Position numbers and translations under genes: made by a program. A stretch of DNA of 64,000 bases, taken from Limnephilus marmoratus. Its lineage: Eukaryota > Arthropoda > Insecta > Trichoptera > Limnephilidae. Positions 41,074 through 51,987 of this stretch are shown piece by piece. Position 1 is the stretch's first letter, and the number at the start of each line of letters is the position of its first letter. The DNA is taken from the NCBI GenBank assembly GCA_917880885.1, contig OU862920.1, positions 2,914,001-2,978,000 of the forward strand, given 5' to 3'. The notes beneath the pieces were generated by a model. The model saw only the letters and a program-made list of their open reading frames with translations, had not been told where the DNA came from and did no database searches.

Positions 41074-41534
41074 AATATAATGTATAATATGTTCACCCCA
41101 ACACTAAACTCATATATTAATTTAAATAAAATTTACAAAGTTAATCAAATATACACTATTCGTATCTCGTATCCAAAACAATTTTATGAAGTTCTTTCAG
41201 CATTCAAATATTGGACAATTTAATAGTATTGAACTTTATTTATCAAATCACCTCAACTACGTAAACGTAACATTAATGAACTTAGTAATATTGACAATAA
41301 ATTAATAATAATACATTTTGTAAAATAATATATTGTAAAACAATTGTATAATATTATCGTCTTTACTTCCAATAGGCTTCTAAAAGTTTATAAAATATTC
41401 TTGTAAAGAGATATTGTACAGTTTTTGTGATAAAATAAACAAATATTTTATTGAATTCTTTTTTCATTTTGTAATTTAATTGACTTATGTATAATGTTCA
41501 AAAAGTTTAGAGAAAGCTGAATATTGAAATATGT

Positions 41535-41679
41535 ACAGTGAAACTAACTTACGAGTATAATTTTATCTATTTTTTCGGTTCCTTAGACAAAAATTCAAAA
41601 AAATCACCCAGTTTTTCCCACATACATAAAAGGTGATTTCCGTACATCTCTTGGGAAACCATATAAGGGAGTTTCACTG
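41535..41679 (+). mobile_element. Pogo/Tigger-like MITE, copy 1
   Basis: CAGTGAAACT..GTTTCACTG flanked by TA. The interior shares the TTTTTCCCACATA word with later copies but is diverged. Confidence 0.6.
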
Positions 41680-42358
41680 TATTACAGGTAAATAATTTTG
41701 AAGAGTGGCATACTGGATGAACCAAAAAATTATTGAATTTAAAGAAAAAATTTGTTTTTGTTAGGAAGCTGAAAAATGAAACAATAAATATAAAACAAAA
41801 TTGTCGAATTGAATCATCGGTCTAAATTTAGACAGAATTGATAAACTTCTCTACTCACACATCATCTTTGGGCATTTTCGGGGTAAAAGGAATTAGTTGG
41901 AAAAACTTTTTTGAAAGTTTCAATACTATTGGTGTGCACAAATAAATTCAAAACTGTCTTCTTTGAAATGATTTGCCTGTACTGATACACAATTTATTTG
42001 AACCATAATATTCTAAAAAATTAAATAGAATTTTAGCACTGAAGCAAAAAAGCTACAAATAAAAATAACCATTAATGTATGTATATGTAATAGCATGTTC
42101 TCTATAAACATGCATTTGTACTTGTTTGTGTACTTTTTGTTGTGTTTATTTTTTGTACTTTTATACATAAGGTGTGAAAAGTATTGTTTCACTTTAGCAA
42201 TATAGTGGCAATATCGCATACCTACATGTTTTTGCTGGTTCATAATTCTTGTATTGTCGTCTAGCACAAATTGGGAATTTTAATGTGTTGGCTGTATTTA
42301 TTTGCATGTTATTTCTGCCTCTTTCTAGCAGTCTAGTACAGTCTAGTACAGTCTAGTA
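41680..42358. other. Intergenic DNA
   Basis: AT-rich. A threefold AGTCTAGTAC array (42330-42358) abuts the next MITE. No gene. Confidence 0.45.
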
Positions 42359-42504
42359 CAGTGAAACCCTTTTAAGAAGTTTTCTAAGGGTCCGGAAAAC
42401 ATAACTTCTTAGGCGGGAAAACCTTATAAGTGGGATAAACGGGACCATTCAGACTTCAAGGGACCAAACTTCTTAAGAGGCAACTTATTAAGAGGGTTTC
42501 ACTG
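42359..42504 (+). mobile_element. Pogo/Tigger-like MITE, copy 2
   Basis: CAGTGAAACCC and GGGTTTCACTG bounded by TA. Arms include TTAAGAAG words in both orientations. 146 bp. Confidence 0.75.
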
Positions 42505-43743
42505 TATTACCACTTTATGGTTGAGTATAGTATATGGATTATTGTAATTTTATATTCTAAATATAAATAATTGATGAAGCTGTTACAATCATGTAACACA
42601 ATTGCACAAATTATTTAAAATGGCATAAAGTTTCAAGGATTGTAAAATAATAATCAGTACGAGAACAAAAATGGCATTTTTTTTCAGAAAAAAAGTAAGT
42701 GTAAAATTTATCACCGAAAATAAGGCATGTCTAATATTCTCTCATTGAGAGACTAAATAATAATAAAAAAAAAACATTAATTCTTATAATGTTAATGGGT
42801 TCATTCTCTAAATCTCATAAAAAATGGAACTTTCATTAGCACTATCCCTATATCCGAAATAATATGCATTTACGTATTTCAACTAACGTATCTAACGTGA
42901 AAGTCTTGAGACTTGAAAATCCAATATATAATTAAATCTGGAATATAATGGGGACGTGGGTAGTAGTCTCCTCGGAAACCAGCCCAGTCATAGTTACATA
43001 GATTATGTTGAGGTATTTTTATATAATGCATAACTTGTATTAAATGAATATTAGTTGTAAAGTGTAAATCATCCAATTTTTATTATATGGGTGAAAAATC
43101 TACAACTGGAATGTCTGAGTAATGGCTTTGAATGTCGAAACAGCTGCCACAATAATAAAACAAAAGTACTTGCAGAACTTAATCCGAAGGCAGCAATTTG
43201 TGATTTTATATTTTTAAAATCAAATTTTAGCATAACAGCTCCGATCAAGAAATAAAATTGCAATATTTTAACACCAGGGCAAGTCTAGGTGAAAAAATGC
43301 AAGTGTATTAATAATACGCCATGTCTAACATATACAACATGTTACTAACATCTAATGACTATAATTAGAATGAGGTATTTAAAAACTTAAATATTTATTG
43401 AATGTAAGAATGAATGCACTTATATATTTTCAATTCATTTCAATCAAAGGAATGTACAATTGGACCAAATTGTGAACTATTGGTAGGAACTACCGCCTAA
43501 AAATTGATCCCTTTACATTATAAAACTCCCTTTTTTCCATAAATATGTACATAATAGTTTTCAGTGTTTTTTTTATATAGAAGGGTTAGAAGTGCTAATT
43601 AAGTGAGCAATACACAAATTTACCGAGAAAAGGAAATGAAATTCATCAATTTAAAAAAACATGGTGTTACTGATTTAATTAGCTACACAAATTATAAACA
43701 AGAAATATTGTTGGTTTTATACAAATATACAACAATATTAATA
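42505..43743. other. Intergenic DNA between the two genes
   Basis: AT-rich and unannotatable. TTTATT at 43394-43399 is a possible - strand poly(A) signal for the kinase, but it is 830 bp past that stop. Confidence 0.4.
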
Positions 43744-43880
43744 CAGTGAAACCCTCTAAGAAGTTTTCCAAGGGACCGGAAAAAAACTTCTTAAGCAGGA
43801 AAACCTTATATGTGGGAAAAGTTGGGCCAATTTTGGAACGAGGGACCGAAAAAACCAAACTTATTAAGAGGGTTTCACTG
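43744..43880 (+). mobile_element. Pogo/Tigger-like MITE, copy 3
   Basis: CAGTGAAACCCTCTAAGAAG and GAGGGTTTCACTG with TA on each side; 137 bp. Confidence 0.75.
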
Positions 43881-44229
43881 TACATACATATTTTATAAGG
43901 TTTCCATACATGTGAAACAAGAACCAACAGATATGATATATTTAGTAGAACTCTGCTATACCGGCAAACAATGGAGCAGCACCAAACTGGTAAGCTGTTA
44001 CAGATATGACATAGGTACTTATTTCTGTAATGGTCAAAAGGGGAACTATCAAAAGAGAACTACAAATTATATTTTTTTGTATTAGAAATAATATGAATGG
44101 TGACCCCACCGACTGTATCTGTGTAATAACTTGTGAAGTATTAAATTTAACACATTCAAGTTGTGGCTAAATAATGAGTACTTATGGGTTACCAGTGCCA
44201 GCAGTCTACCAAGAAGACCCAGACGAAGG

Positions 44230-44407
44230 TTATTCTTCAGTGTTTAATAGGACCTGGGCTCCCTGCTGCGGCTTGGTGATGAATACCAGGTTTTTGAGGT
44301 CGTGTTTCTCCGCAGAAGGATGGTCGAGGTAGTAGTTCTTCATGAGCATTTCCACAAAGGCCTCGGCTCTGGACTGCGGACACAGAGCCACAATGCAACC
44401 CCCCCAG
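44230..44407 (-). CDS. GALK2-like: GALK2-like terminal exon
   Basis: Encodes [17 protein letters not shown] to the C-terminus ([16 protein letters not shown]). GAGWGG at the junction is GHMP motif 3. The acceptor TTGGCCTTTCAG lies about 30 bp past the A-tail of an inverted SINE. Confidence 0.93.
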
Positions 44408-47400
44408 CTGAAAGGCCAAGAGTGAAATATATAAATATTTTTTTTTAATAAAGAAAAACAAACATTCCCGGGTTACGAATAACCCGACAATATTTGAAAA
44501 TATCCTACTACCACCACAGTAAGCGCATAATGTTGCTTGTGTCATGATGGAGGACTTAGCCAGCCGAGAAATCGAACACGGGATGCCTGGGTGGGACCCA
44601 AACGCGATGCCAACTCAGCCGCTGTCCGGTCAGAATATATATCAGAATAATATACATAATAACAAATAGATCACTTTCAGCGGTGTGGCGCATGCACATT
44701 TGACTGTCCTTCATTGAATCGTCCAATTTCTAGCCTCTTTTTTATATTAATAATTTCCCTCAGGGCCTATATATTTGGGGATGCTGTGTGTGGGTCTTTT
44801 TGAGGAGAGGAAGGAGTGAACATGAGGGTCTTGAAAGACCTCTCAGAGCGCACCGGTGCCAAAGGGATCAATGACGATTGTTCCTCGGAGCCACTTCCAT
44901 TAAAATACAGATAGAACAAGGAAAGTTCTACCTGACGCCTGTATTCTAAAGATTGCAAAAGATTGCAATCTGCTAACAAACAATGTGTAACTTTCCATGA
45001 ACTCTATAGAGCTGTTTAAACATCAGTTTAGTCTATGTAAGATTTTTTAGTAAGGTTTTTATATAGACGGTTATTTATAAATTGTGTAAAATTTAAAACA
45101 TGTTTATTAGTTACTTGAATTATTAATTTGTATCATTGTACATTAAACTGCTTTGACTATCTCATTCAGTCAATGCGGACAGGACTAAGGGACAGGTTGA
45201 ACACACGTTCACGAGGATCTCATGGAAGAGCTAAGGAAGAATTAAATGTAGTAGGATAGCTCACCCTGCTCCCGTAAGACGGGCATGGACTCCAAAGTTG
45301 TCAGAGAGCTCCACCAGGCGATCGAGGGCGGGGTGGGAGCACTCGTAGAGATACCTGAGGCTCTCGTGGCTCTGCCTCATCAGGCCACCGAGGGTGCTGA
45401 GGCGGTCATTTCCATTCCAACCACTGCAGAGTTGACTAAACTTCTGCACTCGCAGGGCCTCTGAAATAAACAAACTTATACAGTGAAACCCTCTTAAGAA
45501 CTTTTGTGATGTTTGGTTTTTTGGTCCCTCGGTCCAATTTTTCCCACAAATAAGGTTTTCCTGCTTAAGAAGTTTGTTTTTTCCAGTCCCTTGGAAAACT
45601 TTTTAAGAGGATTTCATTACACTTATTTACAGGCTAATTTTTTCGCTTTACGGAATAACTCATACAGGTCTCGTAGAAATCCTTGTCTCACTTACTATCA
45701 TAATGAGAAATATGATATAAACAGTGTTAGAAAGAGAAAACACTGTACTTTATATTCAAATCTAAAAGTTAACCACAAAAAAATAAAGTGTACACCTTTA
45801 TGAAACCAAAGCATCGGATCGCAATTTAAAAAAAATGTAATACTTTGTGAATTTTTTATAAATTATTTTTGCGTGGAATGACAAAAAAATGAGGTGGCAA
45901 TGACGTTTATAACGCACTTGTCTAATAAAATATGTACATGTTTTATTTTTTTCAATATCAGTAATTTTAGTTAGAAAAAACTTAAGACGAGCCATTTAAA
46001 ACTTTTTAGTGTTTGCATGCAAAAATTTTAAACTTAAAAAATTATACATTTATTTCGATTATAAGAATTGAAAGCATATTTATCACCTTTCAAAAACAGA
46101 TTTTAGTTTTCCGACATGTTCAGATACTTACATTCAATTTATTTGGATTTTATTGCACAACGGAAATATTTTAACCTTCTGACAAAATACGATCGAAGCC
46201 TGAAGGGTTAAACCGTTTCAAAACGAATTCTGAACCCACTTTATCATGACATGATTTCAACATGAATATGTGGTGTATAAATAAAGTATGGTACCTTGGA
46301 AGACATGCAGCGCCCTGTCCCGAGGCTTGTGCTGGTGCAGGATAGCCGGGAGACGCGAGGCCCGAGCCAGCATGCCCTCCAGGTCGTCTCCCAGCAGCTT
46401 GTGCACCTCCCCCAGAGAAGAATCCACTATTTCTAGCCCGGCTTCTTCGGCTATCAACTATTCAAATAAACCACAACTTTACCGTAATGTTTGGTATTAC
46501 AGTGAAACCCTCTTAAAAAGTTTAATGGCTTAAGAAGTTTGCATTTTTGGTCCCTCAGCCCAAAATTGGCCCAATTTTACGATATTTGGAACGAGATAGT
46601 TCTCGGCCGAGATCTGCTGTCAGATTTGTGTGAATTTACATGGCTGTTATTTGCTTTTTCTATGGGCCGATGTCAGAATTTCAGCTGTGAGCTGTCACGT
46701 ATTTTAGTTTAAGTCGTTTTAAATTAGATTATTTATTCATTTAACAGCATTAGAAAATCACACAAACCTGACAAGAGATCTCGCCCGATATCTATCTCGA
46801 TAGAGATGATTCAACATAGAAAAACAATTGAGTTAATTTAGGGAACGTACCCATACTTCGTGACCATCTTTTTGCAATTTTTAACCCCCCCCCCCTCCCC
46901 CCCCCGGTGACCAAAAACCTAAGCCCGCCGCCGCTCATTTGTACCAAGCGTGACATTTTGAAGACCTCCCCCCCCCTAATCGTGTCACGTAGTACGGGGA
47001 CGTTCCCTTATGTAAAAATAACTTTTTAAGCATGAAAACTTGTTATTACCATAAATAGATTGTAATTGTGAAAATAAGAGTGGTTGGTGCTCAACAAACT
47101 TCATATTATTTCGTAGGTTGTAAATGTATATTATAGATAAACTAATAAGAAATAATAAATTTATAATAATATTAGTGAACAGATAAAAGAGATTGGAAAA
47201 CAAAATCGAGAAGAATTTTGAAACTGTATACAGTGAAACCCTCTTAAGAAGTTCTCTCTTAAGACGTTTCGTGGCTTAAGAGTTTGGTTTATTCGATCCC
47301 TCGGCCCAAAATTGGCCCAATTTTTCCCACATATAAGGTTTTCCTGCTTAAGAAGTTTTTTTTTTTCCAATCCCTTGGAAAACTTCTTAAGAGGGTTTCA

Positions 47401-50400
47401 CTGTATATTTAATGAAGCCAGAATTGGTAAAAATATGTGGTTACATAGAATATTGTGTACACTGACTCAATCATTGTACGAGCCACCAATAACAATATTT
47501 ATGAAACTGAAACGACTCTGATGGGCAAGACAAGCGATATTGAATGGAGGGGAGGCAATTTTTGATAACACTTAATAGAAGAGAAGATATTTATTTACAG
47601 AGGGACCAACAAAAAATATGTGATCTAAAGTTCCCACATTTAGACCACAGAATGTACAATCTGGGGAGACAAGGACTTGCATTTTAAAAAGGTGAGAAGG
47701 AACAGAACAATATCCGATTCTCATTCGAATAAGGGAGGAAATTTCTTTTTTAGAAAATTGGGGGAATTGTGGAAACCACAGTTTTTATAGGATAGTCCTT
47801 TGTATTGAGGCGTAGCGGGCTCCCTTGCATTGACTAGCAATGTTCCAATACTCTGCCCAAACATTGCGGGATCTGTAACTGATGATGGAAAATATCAAAT
47901 AGGGGAATATAGTTTATGAGGGTAACAATAGGATTGGACGCTCCTTGTTTTGCCAAGGAATCCGCAATATCGTTACTCACTATGCCAAACTGTCAAGGAA
48001 TCCAAATCAGAGTTACGGTTTTTCCAGAGCTTTGATGGAGGCTATCAGCGCTCGAATAAGGCATGCGTAGTGATCATCAGGATGAAGAAGAAGACTGAAC
48101 TTAAGCTTTTGGAGGGAACTAAGGTCATAGAGAACAGGGGAATGTTCTAAATTATTTTTGATTATATATTTGAGATTCAATTATTTTGCAATGCACTCGG
48201 CAGAAAATATTGAAAAGAATGAATGAGGTAAGTCTGTACAAAGGCTGAAAGGCAAAGCAAAGGAGTGCTGGGAGATTTAAACTTTAAAGTGGCTGAATGG
48301 TGTGTGTAATGAGTGGAACATCCCATCCTTAATGCGTCAGGCGTTCGGAGCAGCCTGACGCATTCTGGCCGGTCTCGTTATCCCTTATTGAATAATTAAC
48401 ATTTTGCGACCTTAAAAGTGTCAAATAATGTTTATTACTCTGTGTACATTACATATGTGAACTCAAAATAATTTTATCGTGAGTAGTGTGGACGTATAAC
48501 GAGTTTTAAGAAAATGTGCAGATTGTTATCGTGATTCATTAGATGCGAAGTGTTATGGGTAGCGAACATTTACCAGATGTGGTCATTTGTTCGGTCGTTG
48601 GGTGTCATAGCCGTACCCCTGCGCACCCCGCACCTTACTGCAACCCCCGCTGCTCGCCGCTACGCCCGCAGTCGCTGTATTGTGTACGACTGTGAACCAT
48701 ATGACCCGTTCGGTGTGTGGGCCACCGAAGCGGCCTTCTAAGAAACGCACCAGAGAAGAGAACCAACTGATGACCTCTGCAATCTCTACATCCCTAGCTG
48801 CCCCCGCTGCCAACCGCCGGCACCTGCCCCCCGTCCTAAGCACATGGACTAGGAAGTCATCGGACTGATCCCGCGCCCTTCGGTTTCTACCAGTGCCGTA
48901 CGTGTGGAGTGATAAATGACAAAATAAAATACCTAAGAGATAGTGTTTAAAACAACAATCAATAATAATAAACAGTTCACAGTGACAATTATTACAGTGT
49001 AGATATTATTACGAGTATATACATTATCGTTAGCATTGATTACATGTTATTTTGATGGTTTCTTTGCAATTGTTGTTATGAACTGTAGATTTATTAAATA
49101 TACCTAGGTTTTGAGTATGTGTGAGTAAGATTAAATTAGGTTAAGTTAGATTAAGTTAGACTAAGGATGTTAAGTAGATTACTAAATACATAAGGTAAAT
49201 GTATTATTGGGGGACAAGAATTCCAATAATCCATGCGCTTGATAGCTGCAAGACGAGTTGTTATCTAGCCTCCTACATAGTTAAGTAAATTAAAATACGT
49301 ACATATAAAAAGATATTTTATTTAACTTATTTGGGGGCTAGAATTCCAACAATCCATGCGCTTGATAGCTGCAAGACGAGTGGTTATCTAGCCCCCTACA
49401 TAGTTAAGTAAATTGAAATACGTACATATAAAAAGATATTTTATTTAATTTATCGGGGGGCTAGAATTCCAATAATCCATGCGCTTGATAGCTGCAAGAC
49501 GAGTTGTTATCTAGCCTCCTAAGTTAAGTAAATTCTAATGTAAAATCCATGCCAATTTGTACAGCGCTCTTGAGGCGATTTTTCGCAAAAACAGCGCTAT
49601 ATAAGTTGTCCAAATTTATTATTATTATTATTAGGAAAAAGGAACTGAAGGAAGGCAGGGTGATCAGGACACTCTTACCTTTGCAGCAAGTTTACATTCC
49701 CTAACGCGCATGTTGTAGTGGTCTGTGGCAGCTTTGTTGGCTTCCACTAGAGAATGTGCCACCACAAAGACAGCGTCATCGGGAAGACTGACGGCCTCAG
49801 TTCGCAGCGGGTTCCAACTGATGTGCTGGGCTGAACCTATACACAAACAATACACCCCCATTAACGTCAATTACCTGTACCGTACCACACGTATATTACC
49901 TGGAAGAATATAATATGGTTATTCACCCCGGTTTATCTTCTATATTATTTATTTGTAGTGGGTTTTTACAGATGTGATCCAGTTTAAACACAAATAGGTT
50001 AACAATTACATAAATCTAATCAGACAAACTATACAATTGTAAATATTGAAATTGTTTCTAAATAAAGATTAAATAACAAAATTAGAAATAGAGAATGATA
50101 AAAAACAAAGTTCACTCAAACGACAAATAATACAAAGAGAGGCAAGAGACACAAGAGACATAATTAGACACACATGATACATAATATAATTAGCACAACA
50201 TATTTTTTAGCAATCGCAAAACATTTTTTCTGAATCCATACAGATTATCGACATAAATATCTATCTAAATAATGAAAATATCTACTTCAGCACACTCTAC
50301 CTTATTATATAGTCGACACATTTAGGTCAGAGAGCTAAAATAGGCATTATTACTTTTAAATGTATTCAGGTGAAACATATTATGGTGTCTTAAACAATGG

Positions 50401-51987
50401 AAATTGGGTCATTTATTCCAATACCAGCTGGTACCCGGCATGTGTTACTGTGCCAATTAATAAAGAAATTGTTTCTCCCTGCGTGTCCCTTCCCATTCAT
50501 CCCGTTCCCCTTTGGCCTCCCCTTCCTCTCCCGCGTCTCTTTCCCCTCTCGCGTTCCCACTCCACTCCCCCCATTCCCCCATCCCGCGAACCCCCCTCCA
50601 GAGTTCCCCTTCCCTCCCGAGTTCCCTTCCCCCATCCCAGATTCCCCTCCCTGGTTCACCTCCCCCCCCCCCCTGCGAACCCCCTACCCGAGTCACCCTC
50701 ACCCTTCCCACATTCCATACATTCAGTTTTCAATGTATTCAATTTGTTGCAATTTTTTTATACAAATTTCATAATGCCAGAGCTCAAAAAAAAGAATTAT
50801 CCAATTTGGTGTAGTCGTTCGGAAGTTATGCGCGTACATACATTTCGGTGATTCATTTTTATTTATATAGATAGATAGATAGATAGAAGATAGATAGATT
50901 GCTAACACATAATGTAGTAATCAATTGCCTCTAATTTTAAAGTATTCAAGTCGCACGTCGTATGATCTAAGATGTTCATGTAATCCACATTCGAAAGAAA
51001 TCATTCTTAGCATTTTTTTTTTAACTGATTCTACATTATGTAAGAGAAACCAGGGAGACAGGCTATTCACCATTATTGATATACTTTAAACAGTACTATT
51101 TTAAAGTGTGAAATTGGCCAGAGCGGGTGAGACTATTGATCCCTAATCAGGATATAATATACAGAGTGCGACAGCATAACTTCCTTTTTAAAATGCGCGC
51201 CATTCAGTCGGTTGATGTCGTAGCGGAGCGCTAGTGATCCCGTTCGAGAGACGGAACTATAAAGTTTAGTACCGACCCTACAAGATTTGAAGACCAACAT
51301 CCAGGAAGAAATTGCCAGGATAACGCCTGATATGCTGGCAAGAGTCATGATAAATGCCAGAAATGGGTTTACTCAGTGTATGGAGAATGGGGGACGTCAC
51401 CTATGTCACCTGATTTGACCTTCAAAAAGTAAAACAAAAATTTAGATATGTCCCTACATTTAAAAAAAACAAATAAAAAAAATCTGATTCATACAATGGG
51501 TTTTATTAAGTTTTGAAAAAAGGAAGTTATGGTGCTGCACCCTAGGTTGCGATCACAGAACATCCCTTCAAAAAGTAGGCCTCAACGGCAAAAGCACGCT
51601 CCTCATTGTTCCAACGCATGATGGCGACTAAACTGTGTCAGGATCAAACTTTATATTTACACCTCTCGAACGAGATCACTAGCGCTCCGCTACGACATCA
51701 ACCGACTGAATGGCGCGCATTTTAAAAAGGAAGTTATGCTGCCGCACCCTGTATATATAATCAGAATGTAATACTGAAAGGAGTGAGGAGAGGAAGGTTT
51801 GGAATCAAACCAAAGTGAACCACTGCACGAGGGTGTTCAGACTCATATAATATATACAAATACATATATATTATTTACCCAGTTCAGCCAGAAAGGCAAT
51901 GGCTTGATCCATGCCTCCTCCTTCAGTCCCAATGAGCCGCTCACTCGCAGCGCAGAGCTTCGCTATTTCCATTTTACCCATGGTCAA
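44230..51987 (-). CDS. GALK2-like: N-acetylgalactosamine kinase, C-terminal five exons (gene runs off right side)
   Basis: Exons in transcript order: 51987-51879, 49836-49679, 46457-46295, 45460-45265, 44407-44230. All junctions are GT/AG and in phase, giving 267 residues and TAA at 44232-44230. The family phosphorylates N-acetylgalactosamine (and galactose weakly) at O1 in the cytosol. Visible motifs are [17 protein letters not shown], which contains the conserved GHMP-kinase GxMDQ active-site segment, [20 protein letters not shown], which favours GALK2 over GALK1, and [20 protein letters not shown] motif 3. The N-terminal exons, with the GEHxDY and GLSSSA motifs (about 190 residues), were not found to 64000. 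They are probably beyond the window, with the retrotransposon nest in the intron. Orientation is convergent with the peptide transporter. Confidence 0.92.
44437..44645 (-). mobile_element. tRNA-derived SINE, family B, copy 2
   Basis: Minus-strand match to 27906-28115, with B box GTTCGATTTC (44577-44568), GGTTATTCGTAACCCGGGAA and an A-rich tail at 44437-44460. It sits in the last kinase intron in the sense direction of the gene, just before the terminal-exon acceptor. Confidence 0.75.
44755..45010 (-). pseudogene. CR1/Jockey-like LINE, deleted 3' copy
   Basis: On the - strand: [20 protein letters not shown] and the family 3' UTR (ACAGCATCCCCAAATATA, GGCCCTGAGGGAAATT). Compared with 20935-21690 the WNDLP region is deleted. 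Confidence 0.6.
45265..45460 (-). CDS. GALK2-like: GALK2-like penultimate exon in window
   Basis: [20 protein letters not shown], then [20 protein letters not shown] and [10 protein letters not shown]. The LMxxSHxSxRxxYExS pattern is typical of galactokinases. Donor GTGAGC. Confidence 0.93.
45481..45620 (-). mobile_element. Pogo/Tigger-like MITE, copy 4
   Basis: CAGTGAAACCC start, degenerate GGATTTCATTA end. It begins 20 bp from the acceptor of the 45265-45460 exon. Confidence 0.6.
45621..46294. other. Kinase intron, no further feature
   Basis: AT-rich. The words near 45665-45990 (AGAAATCCTTGTCTC, GAGAAATATGA) recall 27560-27610, so an old dispersed repeat is likely. Confidence 0.35.
46295..46457 (-). 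CDS. GALK2-like: GALK2-like middle exon
   Basis: [20 protein letters not shown] to RDRALHVFQ. Enters in phase 0 directly after CKLAAK of the preceding exon and leaves in phase 1 at GTACC. Confidence 0.92.
46500..46580 (+). mobile_element. Pogo/Tigger-like MITE, copy 5, truncated
   Basis: CAGTGAAACCCTCTTAAAAA after TA, then GGCTTAAGAAGTTTGC and CAAAATTGGCCCAATTTT; the far end is lost where another repeat begins. Confidence 0.6.
46600..46810. repeat. Relative of the 29225-29487 MITE
   Basis: Shares CTGTCAGATTTGTGTGAATT, TATTTTAGTTTAAGTCG and the reversed TCACACAAACCTGACA end. Flanks are GAGATAG..CTATCTC, a different outer terminus. Confidence 0.5.
46841..47007 (-). mobile_element. PIF/Harbinger-like MITE with C-runs, copy 2
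   Basis: GGGAACGTACCC and GGGGACGTTCCC flanked by TTA. Inverted relative to 39691-39854, so its runs read as C on the + strand (46886-46906, 46967-46976). Confidence 0.75.
47231..47403 (-). mobile_element. Pogo/Tigger-like MITE, copy 6
   Basis: Best preserved: CAGTGAAACCCTCTTAAG and CTTAAGAGGGTTTCACTG with TA on both sides; 173 bp. Confidence 0.8.
47530..48260 (-). pseudogene. I/Jockey-type LINE fragment with RNase H domain
   Basis: On the - strand, in shifting frames: [11 protein letters not shown] and [18 protein letters not shown], the start and the last catalytic-region motif of a LINE RNase H domain, then IVHSV..TLDHIFF, like the Cys/His end of such proteins. Stops and frameshifts throughout. 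Confidence 0.6.
48331..48364. repeat. Perfect 12-bp stem hairpin
   Basis: AATGCGTCAGGC and GCCTGACGCATT enclose a ten-base loop GTTCGGAGCA. The stem is GC-rich in AT-rich surroundings. Role unknown. Confidence 0.6.
48540..48960 (+). other. GC-rich block, possible LINE 5' part
   Basis: Strikingly GC-rich compared with its surroundings. Longest + strand frame: 62 codons at 48680-48868 with [16 protein letters not shown], basic and proline/alanine-rich. No domain recognised. With the tandem repeats at 49208 and the hairpin tail at 49556 it could be an internally deleted LINE (ORF1 start plus 3' UTR). This is inference. A host exon is also possible but no splice pattern supports it. Confidence 0.3.
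49208..49530 (+). repeat. 123-bp tandem repeat, 2.6 units
   Basis: GAATTCC recurs at 49218, 49341 and 49464, a spacing of exactly 123. Units share CCATGCGCTTGATAGCTGC, AAGACGAGTTGTTATCTAGC and ACGTACATATAAAAAGATAT. The last unit is truncated. Confidence 0.85.
49554..49636 (+). repeat. LINE/SINE 3' tail with (ATT)n
   Basis: TTGTACAGCGCTCTTGAGGC, then TTTCGCAAAAACAGCGCT and (TTA)n. The same tail, with a cleaner GCGCC/GGCGC hairpin, is at 53725-53800. It ends about 40 bp from the kinase exon at 49679, on the opposite strand. Confidence 0.55.
49679..49836 (-). CDS. GALK2-like: GALK2-like exon
   Basis: [20 protein letters not shown], then [20 protein letters not shown] and RECKLAAK. Acceptor TATAG and donor GTAAGA; phases 1 and 0. 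Confidence 0.94.
49837..50424. other. Kinase intron, no supported feature
   Basis: AT-rich, with ACACAAGAGACA-type short direct repeats near 50140. Confidence 0.4.
50425..50900 (+). repeat. Dispersed repeat family W, long copy
   Basis: CAGCTGGTACCCGGCATG, then the cytosine/thymine-rich tract (50470-50710), GTAGTCGTTCGGAAGTTATG and a (GATA)n end at 50869-50898. Frames in the tract are low complexity. Confidence 0.6.
50901..51162. other. Kinase intron, no feature
   Basis: AT-rich; nothing recognised. Confidence 0.4.
51163..51751 (+). mobile_element. Tc1/mariner-superfamily element with 89-bp inverted repeats, internally deleted
   Basis: Terminal repeats of about 89 bp (51163-51251 and 51663-51751) are nearly identical inverses starting CAGAGTGCGACAGCATAAC / CAGGGTGCGGCAGCATAAC, each flanked by TA. 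The interior keeps the C-terminus of a DDE transposase (51272-51418): [43 protein letters not shown], stop. The catalytic region is gone. 589 bp. Confidence 0.8.
51879..51987 (-). CDS. GALK2-like: GALK2-like exon, most N-terminal one found
   Basis: [36 protein letters not shown]. The GMDQ aspartate belongs to the GHMP-kinase active site. Acceptor TGTTTCAG, phase 0; the preceding exon should end with a GLSSSA-type ATP loop. Confidence 0.94.

Noticed and set aside
48680..48868. Host gene exon encoding a basic peptide
   Set aside because: No convincing splice partners or conserved domain; transposon origin is at least as likely, so it was listed only as a GC-rich block.
50360..50851. 163-codon proline-rich frame
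   Set aside because: It crosses the C/T-rich tract of repeat W; similar frames occur in every W copy and on both strands.
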